DNA of 17,043 bases from Deltaproteobacteria bacterium (GTDB taxonomy: Bacteria > Desulfobacterota > Dissulfuribacteria > Dissulfuribacterales > UBA3076). The position numbers and the translations under genes were made by a program. The notes beneath the pieces are model-generated. The model was not told the DNA's origin and ran no database searches. It saw only the letters and a list, made by a program, of their open reading frames with translations. This document shows positions 8,296-14,247 of the stretch, piece by piece. Every line of letters begins with the position of its first letter. Positions within the stretch are counted from its first letter, which is position 1. Where the stretch lies: positions 1 through 17,043 of the forward strand of contig JAUWHV010000089.1 of assembly GCA_030605675.1 (NCBI GenBank), read 5' to 3'.

Positions 8296-8532
8296 GTAAC
8301 CGTTCACGGGTTCAAAGGTTCAGGGTTCAGAGGTTCAAGAATTTACCGAAAATTTGAACCGTTGATTCGTGAGTTCTGAATGGAGAAGGCATGAGAATAG
8401 AACAATAGAGCAATGATAAATCAACAATCATTAATCCAATGAGGCATGGCACTTGGCCCGAGAACTAACTCGCAAGGTCAACGGAAAGAAAGGTAACCCT
8501 GAACGGTGAACCCTGAACCCGTGAACGGTTAC
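8296..8532. repeat. Inverted-arm GGTTCA octamer element, copy 2 (porin leader)
   Basis: The ends form a perfect 19-bp inverted repeat: GTAACCGTTCACGGGTTCA at 8296-8314 and its reverse complement at 8514-8532. The left arm continues as near-8-bp units ending in GGTTC to 8336. It is followed by a 21-bp motif, ACCGAAAATTTGAACCGTTGA (8345-8365), that recurs with two changes in copy 3. The right arm (8492-8532) again consists of GAACCCT-like units. The unique core is about 125 bp and holds no credible ORF. The element ends 33 bp before the porin ATG. Confidence 0.85.
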
Positions 8533-8565
8533 CAAATAACAAAAAGGGATGGGAGGATTTTTTAA

Positions 8566-9888
8566 ATGAAGCGCTTTTTTGCCCCTTACCGGGCAGTAAT
8601 ATTTGTTTTGAGCTTAACTCTCATTAGTTTAACTGGAGGGCTGAGCGAATTCGCTTATGGAGAGTCTGCGGAAGATCTGAAGCTGCAAATGAAGACCATG
8701 CAGGACCAGATGATGCAGATGCAAGAAAATATGCAGGCCCTCCAAAATCGTATCAATCAGCTTGAAACGGCTCCGCCGGCCCCCCAGGTCGCAGCTCTGA
8801 CAGCCGAGGAGGTTACGGCCCTGAGGAGTCTGAAGACCCTGGGCAATGTCTGGTCCAAGTACAACATGCAACTCTATGGAAAGGTCAAGGTCGACTTTAA
8901 TTACGACACGGCTGAATTCGATTATAATGACTTCGTAGGTTGTGTGGCCGCGGAAAGTGATTACACCAACGACTCTACCAACTTCAACCCCCGCGATACC
9001 AGGTTTGGTTTCAAGGCCAGTCATAAGTGGGGTGAATGGTGGTCGGCCCTGGGTCGCTTCGAGATTGACTTCTACGGCGACAACAAAGGCGACAACCTGA
9101 TTCCACGCATGCGCCTGGGCTATATTGATATCGGCTACGAAAAGACCCATACAAGCATGGTAGTCGGGCAGGACTGGATCCCGGTCTCACAGCTCAATCC
9201 ATCGACTGTTGACTTCGGTATCCTGACCGAAGCAGGTAACCTGTGGTGGCGTATCCCCCAGGTTACAGTACGGCAAGAGCTTGGAGATATCCAGGTATTG
9301 GCCTCGGTGATGAAGCACAGGCGTAAGAGTACTGAGGATGAGGACCGTATGCCCTGGATCCTCAGCCGGATACAATACTCCAATGAAATCCTGGGCAAGG
9401 GCGGGCTCGTGGCCCTTGGTGGAGGCTATCGACATGCCGACTATGAACATAACAGTTCTAATAACACGGACCGCTGGCTGGTTTGCGGCGAGCTGAAGTA
9501 CGTCACCGGGCCTTTTACTTTTAAGGGTGAGCTCTGGACCGGTGAGGGCATCGGGCGCAACTTCCTGCGCTATGACTTGGATATGGCTCACGACGGAGGA
9601 CCTGCGTCTGCATATGGCGGATGGGCCGATCTCACTTATGCCGTCAATGACAAGACCACGATGACTGCGGGTTACGGTTTTGACAATCCCGACAATAGCG
9701 ACATAGGTCCCCTGGGCCCGGACGACGACCATCGTTTCACGCTCAACGAACAGTACTTCATCAATACGTGGTATTCACTGACCGAACCAATCAAGGTCGG
9801 TGCCGAGTGGATTCACGTTGAGACGGAGCGGCATCAGCAAATTCACACAGGAAACCGCTTTACGGTCTCCATGCAGTATGTCTTCTAG
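8566..9888 (+). CDS. Outer-membrane porin with N-terminal coiled coil
   Basis: This is a 440-residue exported beta-barrel protein, probably a general or substrate-selective porin. Residues 1-32 form a signal peptide: basic MKRFFAPYR, a hydrophobic core, and likely cleavage after AYG. Residues about 33-67 are a Gln/Met-rich heptad segment (EDLKLQMKTMQDQMMQMQE and on) typical of porins with a periplasmic trimeric coiled coil. From about residue 95 the sequence alternates aromatic/hydrophobic with polar residues (NMQLYGKVKVDFNYD and many similar strands). It ends with SMQYVF, where the terminal Phe is the BAM recognition signal. Asp-rich loops and a Cys in an early loop (VGCVAAES) are seen. GGGAGG lies 9 nt before the ATG. 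I cannot assign a precise porin family or substrate. It is monocistronic and bracketed by copies of one repeat element. Confidence 0.85.
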   Translation: MKRFFAPYRAVIFVLSLTLISLTGGLSEFAYGESAEDLKLQMKTMQDQMMQMQENMQALQNRINQLETAPPAPQVAALTAEEVTALRSLKTLGNVWSKYNMQLYGKVKVDFNYDTAEFDYNDFVGCVAAESDYTNDSTNFNPRDTRFGFKASHKWGEWWSALGRFEIDFYGDNKGDNLIPRMRLGYIDIGYEKTHTSMVVGQDWIPVSQLNPSTVDFGILTEAGNLWWRIPQVTVRQELGDIQVLASVMKHRRKSTEDEDRMPWILSRIQYSNEILGKGGLVALGGGYRHADYEHNSSNNTDRWLVCGELKYVTGPFTFKGELWTGEGIGRNFLRYDLDMAHDGGPASAYGGWADLTYAVNDKTTMTAGYGFDNPDNSDIGPLGPDDDHRFTLNEQYFINTWYSLTEPIKVGAEWIHVETERHQQIHTGNRFTVSMQYVF

Positions 9889-9934
9889 GTAACCGTTCAG
9901 AGGTTCAGGGTTCACCGAAAATCTAAACCGTTGA
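9889..9934. repeat. GGTTCA octamer element, copy 3 (short form, directly after the porin)
   Basis: It starts one base after the porin stop codon with GTAACCGTTCAGAGGTTCAG, then GGTTCACC, and then ACCGAAAATCTAAACCGTTGA (9914-9934). The last 21 bp match copy 2 (8345-8365) at 19 positions, and the order of parts is the same, so this is a short direct copy of the left half of copy 2. I do not see a matching right arm. Confidence 0.8.
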
Positions 9935-9972
9935 AAAGTGGGGTGGGCTGGTTAACAGGCTTGCCCCGCTCC

Positions 9973-10278
9973 CTATACGCCCGTCTTCTGATGAAGCTTG
10001 TCCGATATCCGCTGGACCTTATCGGATTTCACCATGGACGCGGCCTCGTCCGCAAAGCGCATGGCTCCTGAAATATTGCCATCTTTAAGATAGCCCTTGA
10101 CCCTCTTTTCAATACGGGCTGTGGTACGATCTTCCTTAATATGGAAAGCCGGTGCTGTTATGAGTTTTTTGGACTCACGGCTCCCGCAGTCAGGGCATGG
10201 TGAAGGGTCTTCACCCATGCCGACTATTGCTTCAAAAATCGATCCGCACTTGGCGCATTCATAATCATATATCGGCAT
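9973..10278 (-). CDS. FmdB/CxxC_CxxC_SSSS-type zinc-ribbon protein
   Basis: This is a small 101-residue protein with the N-terminal regulatory-type zinc ribbon MPIYDYECAKCG. The four metal ligands are C8/C11 and C28/C31 in a CxxC...CxxC arrangement, followed by SRESKKLI and a charged, helical C-terminal half. Proteins of this family are annotated as FmdB-like or putative regulatory zinc ribbons, and their biochemical role is poorly known. AGGA lies about 9 nt before the ATG. It is the last gene of the minus-strand block, 99 bp after rfbB, and converges on the porin. It may share the upstream transcript, but the gap leaves room for its own promoter. Confidence 0.85.
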   Translation of the reverse strand: MPIYDYECAKCGSIFEAIVGMGEDPSPCPDCGSRESKKLITAPAFHIKEDRTTARIEKRVKGYLKDGNISGAMRFADEAASMVKSDKVQRISDKLHQKTGV

Positions 10279-10377
10279 AGAACTATTCCTGATTCTTTAT
10301 ACAACTTTTGCAGAAAACGCATCTTTTCAAGATCAGCCCTGAATGTATCATCATTTGAATATTTTTTCAGGAATCCG

Positions 10378-11457
10378 TCAATTTTTATCCCGGATTATGC
10401 AGTTGCCATAGTCATAATGCTCCTTGATCCAGGTCTGGTAATCTCCACTCTTGACCCGGCCGATCCATTCCTGATTATCAAGATACCATTTGATAGTTTT
10501 ATGGATACCTGTTTCAAGCGACTCCTCAGGAATCCAGCCCAACTCCCTTTTCAATTTCGTGGAATCTATGGCATATCTGCGGTCATGACCAGGCCGATCC
10601 CTGACAAATGTTATCAATTCCCTTCTTGACTTGTTGTCTTTCGGTTTCTGAAGGCCATCTAAAATGTCACAAATCATCTCTACAAGGTTGATATTTTCCA
10701 CCTCGTTGTTGCCACCAATGTTGTACATATTGCCCCTTTTTCCATTTTTAATTAATTCCCAAATAGCAATACAGTGATCCCTGACATAGAGCCAATCTCT
10801 GACATATCTGCCATCTCCGTAAACCGGAAGGGGTTTTCCCTCCAGGGCATTGAGGATTATTAACGGAATCAGTTTCTCGGGAAATTGATATGGACCATAA
10901 TTATTTGAGCAATTGGAGATGATAACGGGCAAACCGTAGGTCTTGTAATAGGCCCTCACCAAATGGTCTGAAGCAGCTTTTGAGGCGGAATAAGGGCTAT
11001 TAGGTCTGTAGGGGGTCTCCTCTGTGAAAAACCCCTCCTTTCCCAAGCTCCCGAATACCTCATCAGTGCTGATATGGTAAAAAAGTTGCAGCCGGTCCTG
11101 GTTTGATTTCGCAGACTCCAATAAGTTGAACGTGCCCACGATATTGGTCTGGATAAATGCATCAGGGCTGACAATGGACCTGTCAACATGGGATTCAGCA
11201 GCAAAATGGCAGACAGTATCTATCTCATAGTCATTAAATATTCTTGCAATGCCCTCGCGGTCGCATATATCGGCCTTGACAAAAAAATAGCGCTTGGGAA
11301 AATCTTTCTCAATATCAAATAAGTTCTCAGGATTTCCTGCATACGTCAGCTTGTCTACATTAATCACCCGCCCGGAAAAGTCTGATTCTTTCAACAGATA
11401 CCTGATAAAATTTGTTCCAATAAAACCGCACCCTCCTGTTACCAACATATTTTTCAT
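10378..11457 (-). CDS. rfbB: dTDP-glucose 4,6-dehydratase
   Basis: RfbB (RmlB) converts dTDP-glucose to dTDP-4-dehydro-6-deoxyglucose, the second step of dTDP-rhamnose synthesis, using bound NAD+. At 359 residues it is the usual length for this extended short-chain dehydrogenase. The Rossmann motif is TGGCGFIG at 7-14. STDEVFG (130-136) supplies the active-site Asp-Glu pair (D132/E133), and the catalytic Tyr/Lys are Y156 and K160 in YSASK. The later RPGHDRRYAID segment is characteristic of the family. Its ATG overlaps the rfbD stop by 4 bp (ATGA), which implies translational coupling. The partner genes rfbA and rfbC are not in the window. Confidence 0.97.
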   Translation of the reverse strand: MKNMLVTGGCGFIGTNFIRYLLKESDFSGRVINVDKLTYAGNPENLFDIEKDFPKRYFFVKADICDREGIARIFNDYEIDTVCHFAAESHVDRSIVSPDAFIQTNIVGTFNLLESAKSNQDRLQLFYHISTDEVFGSLGKEGFFTEETPYRPNSPYSASKAASDHLVRAYYKTYGLPVIISNCSNNYGPYQFPEKLIPLIILNALEGKPLPVYGDGRYVRDWLYVRDHCIAIWELIKNGKRGNMYNIGGNNEVENINLVEMICDILDGLQKPKDNKSRRELITFVRDRPGHDRRYAIDSTKLKRELGWIPEESLETGIHKTIKWYLDNQEWIGRVKSGDYQTWIKEHYDYGNCIIRDKN

Positions 11458-12341
11458 GGTCTTGACTTCATTGCCTCGTTTAGAAGTTGTTCCTGAAAAT
11501 TGGAAACGAATTGATCCACATCAAGGGACCAATCTATCATCAGATTGATGTCTGCCTTTTTCAGCCGCTGGTTTTCCAGTATTGAATTTCTCGGTCTTAT
11601 TGCCGGAGTAGGATATTCCTCACTCGTGCACGGGATTAATGAATGCCGGACTCCCATTTTTCCAAGAAAATGACCGGCCAATTCATACCACGTACAATGT
11701 CCTTCAGCAGTGGCATGATAGGTTCCCCGGCAGTTCTTTTCTATAAGTTCGGCGATCTGAATTGCCAGCCGGTATGACCATGTAGGCGAACCAAACTGGT
11801 CGTTCACGACCTTCACCTTTTTATCAGGATTTCCAAGGGCTATCTTGAGGATAGTCTTAAAAAAATTCCGGCCATGGATGCCATACAACCAGGCTGTCCG
11901 CAATATTATGTAATGGTCGGTTGTCTGCATTACAGCCACCTCACCTTCAAGCTTGGTCCTGCCATAATAGGAAAGAGGATTCGGCTCATCGTCTTCCACA
12001 TAGGGCTCCGGCGGCTTTTTCCGGCCGTCAAAAATATAATCAGAAGAGATATGGATCAATAGACCGCCATATTTTGTGACCCGGGACGCCAGATTTTTCG
12101 GTCCTTCAACATTGACCTTCCAGGCCGGTTCCCTTTCTGTCTCACAGGTATCCACTGCGGTATATGCAGCGCAGTTGAGTATGATGTCAGGGACGTATTT
12201 TCCTATCACCTTATCCACATCTGACGAACTAGTGATATCCAATTCATTTAAGGTTAAGGCAAAGACTTCGTGCGCTTCTTGAAGAACCTGTACGCAATCA
12301 CTGCCCAATTGTCCGTCACCGCCACATATCAGTATTTTCAT
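11454..12341 (-). CDS. rfbD: dTDP-4-dehydrorhamnose reductase
   Basis: RfbD (RmlD) reduces dTDP-4-dehydrorhamnose to dTDP-L-rhamnose with NAD(P)H, the last step of the pathway. The start at 12341 gives MKILICGGDGQLG, with the nucleotide-binding GGxGQLG at 7-13 placed as expected. The longer frame opening at 12446 would add 35 residues that overlap the STAS gene and look like noise, so I rejected it. The protein is 295 residues, with NCAAYTAVD, SSDYIFDG, the catalytic Y126/K130 in YYGRTK, and TAWLYG. The start codon lies 1 bp after the STAS stop with no clear Shine-Dalgarno, which suggests coupling to STAS translation. It overlaps rfbB by 4 bp. Confidence 0.95.
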   Translation of the reverse strand: MKILICGGDGQLGSDCVQVLQEAHEVFALTLNELDITSSSDVDKVIGKYVPDIILNCAAYTAVDTCETEREPAWKVNVEGPKNLASRVTKYGGLLIHISSDYIFDGRKKPPEPYVEDDEPNPLSYYGRTKLEGEVAVMQTTDHYIILRTAWLYGIHGRNFFKTILKIALGNPDKKVKVVNDQFGSPTWSYRLAIQIAELIEKNCRGTYHATAEGHCTWYELAGHFLGKMGVRHSLIPCTSEEYPTPAIRPRNSILENQRLKKADINLMIDWSLDVDQFVSNFQEQLLNEAMKSRP

Positions 12342-12342
12342 G

Positions 12343-12675
12343 TCAAAAGCTTTTTGCAGCAGTAAAACTGTTATCGAATATTTCAAAAATACGATGTAAG
12401 CGGGTAATTTCAAAAACAGATCGCACCGGATCCTGAAGTGATGCAATCTTTATGTCACCACCGAGCTTATTTACTGAACGAAGGGAGGCAACAAGACTAC
12501 CCAATCCGGAGCTATCTATAAAATCTATAGCACCCATATCTATAACAAGATTGACTCGCTTTTCTTTGGCCAATGACCCGACTTTCTCTTTAAAATCCTT
12601 AGCCGAAGAAGCATCCAGTCTTCCAGTCAGATTTAATACTGCAACACCATTGATCTTTTCCTCCAATATTTCCAT
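12343..12675 (-). CDS. STAS-domain anti-sigma factor antagonist (SpoIIAA/RsbV-like)
   Basis: This is a 110-residue single STAS domain. Such proteins bind an anti-sigma serine kinase when unphosphorylated and are released when phosphorylated on Ser. The conserved site is seen as FIDSSGLGSL, with D54 and the Ser pair S55/S56, preceded by VNLVIDMGAI. The N-terminal LTGRLDASSA strand-turn is also typical. AAGGGGGG sits 6 nt before the ATG, one of the strongest ribosome binding sites in this block. The RsbW-like kinase gene is two genes upstream, separated by the DUF368 gene, so the two may form a partner-switching pair. No PP2C phosphatase gene is present in the window. Confidence 0.93.
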   Translation of the reverse strand: MEILEEKINGVAVLNLTGRLDASSAKDFKEKVGSLAKEKRVNLVIDMGAIDFIDSSGLGSLVASLRSVNKLGGDIKIASLQDPVRSVFEITRLHRIFEIFDNSFTAAKSF

Positions 12676-12825
12676 TGTATCCCCCCCTTGGAATTGATAA
12701 TTCCGCTGAAAAAACCCAATCTGCGACGCACAATAAATGTTGAATTTTTAAATTTTGAATTAAGGTATATGCCTTTTAAATCTTCTTCCACAATTTGGCA
12801 TTCAGCATTCACAATTCAGCATTGT
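12676..12825. other. 150-bp gap between DUF368 gene and STAS gene
   Basis: It contains the STAS ribosome binding site, a small hairpin just upstream of it (GGAATT-GAT-AATTCC, 12690-12704), and the degenerate AT-rich repeat island at 12735-12824. It is the largest gap in the minus-strand block, so an extra promoter for STAS-rfbDB could lie here. I cannot point to convincing -35/-10 boxes. Confidence 0.5.
12735..12824. repeat. Degenerate AATTCAGCATT-type inverted repeat island
   Basis: The left part (about 12735-12762) has AATGTTGAATTTTTAAATTT-like sequence. The right part (12788-12824), read on the minus strand, gives CAATGCTGAATTGTGAATGC and continues with CTGAATGCC. The arms are imperfect inverted copies of TGAATT/CTGAAT units around a core of about 25 bp. 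Periodicity is weaker than in the other islands. Confidence 0.5.
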
Positions 12826-13767
12826 CTATAATATGTGCTTCCTTTTTTCAGCCAGAAAATCCATAAAAAAAACAATCAAGAAGCCGAGAACAGCCAGACA
12901 AAGAGCCTGCATCAATTCTGCACTCCATTGAGACGGCAAAATATTGACCTGGGCTGTAACAATCACATTTCCATGCGTGTCTGTCATGCTCTGTAAGGAT
13001 TTTTTCCAGGGCCAGACCTTTCTCAATGAACCCAACATAAAGCCGGTTAATATGGCGATAGTTAAATTGTAGTATTTATTTAAAAGCCAGCTAAGAAAAC
13101 GAACGAATGAAATTAATCCTACCCCGGCTCCGGCCGCCACTATGATAAGTGTTAAAAAATCACGGTTATTTACGGCTTCAAGCACATAATGATATTTACC
13201 CAGAAGTACGAGGATAAATGCCCCGGATATTCCAGGGAGGATCATTGCACATATGGCAATGGCCCCACTCATAAATAAAAACCATGGAGTATCCGGTGTA
13301 GATGCGGGTACTATACCAACCAGGAAATAAGTACAGGCCGCTCCCAATCCTACCCAGGCGAAAATGGATGGAGTCCATTTTTCAAGATACCGGCTCACGG
13401 TAAATAAAGAGGCAACTATCAGACCAAAGAAAAAGGACCATATCAATATCGGCTGGTTCTGAAGAAGCCAGCTTAGAACCCTGGCAAGACTGAAGATGGC
13501 CATAAAAATACCAATGCCGACTGCCATAAGAAATCGCCATGAGACATGATTTAGGGCATCACTTAACTTCAAAGAAAAAAGCAACTTAAAAAAAACCAGG
13601 TCAAAAGACCTGATGGACTCGATCAATTCCTTATAAATTCCAAGGATGAATGCCATGGTTCCGCCCGAAACCCCCGGAACCACATCTGAAGCGCCCATGC
13701 AAAAGCCCTTTAGTGATAATCCAAGGTAAGCTTTGAATGAACGATGAGATCGAGTAGGGCCTTTCAT
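12826..13767 (-). CDS. DUF368 membrane protein, probable polyprenyl-phosphate transporter (PopT-like)
   Basis: This is a polytopic inner-membrane protein of 313 residues. The DUF368 signature is at the N-terminus: LKGFCMGASDVVPGVSGGTMAFILGIYKEL. A second copy-like motif, CAMILPGISGAFILVLLGKY, lies in the middle, consistent with the internal duplication of the family. Members of DUF368 (PopT) and of the DedA family have been shown to return undecaprenyl phosphate across the cytoplasmic membrane; that role is transferred here by family. I chose the ATG at 13767. A TTG at 13788 would overlap the upstream gene by 14 bp; neither has a good ribosome binding site. With the ATG it starts 7 bp after the ATPase stop codon, so it is probably co-transcribed with the serine kinase. 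Confidence 0.9.
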   Translation of the reverse strand: MKGPTRSHRSFKAYLGLSLKGFCMGASDVVPGVSGGTMAFILGIYKELIESIRSFDLVFFKLLFSLKLSDALNHVSWRFLMAVGIGIFMAIFSLARVLSWLLQNQPILIWSFFFGLIVASLFTVSRYLEKWTPSIFAWVGLGAACTYFLVGIVPASTPDTPWFLFMSGAIAICAMILPGISGAFILVLLGKYHYVLEAVNNRDFLTLIIVAAGAGVGLISFVRFLSWLLNKYYNLTIAILTGFMLGSLRKVWPWKKSLQSMTDTHGNVIVTAQVNILPSQWSAELMQALCLAVLGFLIVFFMDFLAEKRKHIL

Positions 13768-13774
13768 AACAGCT

Positions 13775-14230
13775 TTATTTTTTAACAACTGATTTAAAAT
13801 CCAATTTCTTTCTCATTGAGAAGCAATTTTTCCCTTGCTTTGACGTATAGGTCACAGTGTCCATAATTTTTTTAATAATAGCAAGTCCCCTCCCCTTTTC
13901 TGAGATACTCTCAAGGTTATCGGCATCAAATGACAAGGAAGGACCTTTTTCTTCCAATAATTTTGAGTCCATTGGAATTCCGGTATCGCAAATATCAAAA
14001 ATAAACTTGTCAGAAACAATACTTAACGTTATTTCCACTTGGTGACCTGCTTCAAGTCTATAGGCATGTTTGATGCTATTGGTCACGGCCTCAACAACAC
14101 AAAGCTCAATCTGAAAAGCCTCAAAAGAAGGAAGTCGCATAGATGAACAAATTTTGCGCACTTTCTTACCAACAGAAGATAGTTCTTCCAGCTTGCTATC
14201 AATAACGATTTTGATTACTTTTGGCCTCAT
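13775..14230 (-). CDS. RsbW/SpoIIAB-like serine kinase ATPase (anti-sigma factor type)
   Basis: This is a 151-residue single HATPase_c (GHKL) domain. The N box is EAVTNSIKHAY (E47, N51), the G1 box is DICDTG (D82-G84), and the G2 box is GRGLAI (113-118). This arrangement, with no phospho-acceptor His domain, is that of the anti-sigma serine kinases RsbW and SpoIIAB, which phosphorylate a STAS antagonist and sequester a sigma factor or another target. The gene starts 17 bp after the hybrid kinase stop, ends 7 bp before the DUF368 ATG, and the likely STAS partner is one gene further on. In non-Firmicutes such proteins often control targets other than a sigma factor, so the target is unknown. 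Confidence 0.92.
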   Translation of the reverse strand: MRPKVIKIVIDSKLEELSSVGKKVRKICSSMRLPSFEAFQIELCVVEAVTNSIKHAYRLEAGHQVEITLSIVSDKFIFDICDTGIPMDSKLLEEKGPSLSFDADNLESISEKGRGLAIIKKIMDTVTYTSKQGKNCFSMRKKLDFKSVVKK

Positions 14231-14247
14231 ATATCTTGTAATGTTGA

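Larger units (their letters stand above)
8127..8565. other. 439-bp non-coding region upstream of the porin
   Basis: No gene of credible length lies here. It holds, in order, the 3' part of the symporter terminator, a possible sigma70 promoter (8180-8208), a strong but orphaned ribosome binding site (8243-8250) with tiny reading frames, and repeat-element copy 2 (8296-8532). The porin ribosome binding site GGGAGG is at 8551-8556. Confidence 0.7.

Noticed and set aside
8629..9732. Long minus-strand open frames inside the porin gene
   Set aside because: They lie antisense to a gene with a clear signal peptide, coiled coil, beta strands and terminal Phe, and their translations show no domain.
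9936..9970. Hairpin AGTGGGGTGGGCTGG / CAGGCTTGCCCCGCT as porin terminator
   Set aside because: The stem relies on several G-U pairs, has a mismatch, and no T run follows. It does not hold on the opposite strand.
10280..10383. Short open frame on the minus strand between rfbB and fmdB (protein-like stretch including FLKKYSNDDTFRADLEKMRF)
   Set aside because: It has no usable start codon (a stop lies just upstream, then no ATG, GTG or TTG before the middle) and runs out of frame into fmdB. It could be a remnant of a small gene, but I cannot support a CDS.
12342..12446. 35-residue N-terminal extension of the rfbD frame
   Set aside because: It overlaps the STAS gene in another frame, has no family similarity, and the internal ATG at 12341 places the GGDGQLG motif at the expected distance from the start.
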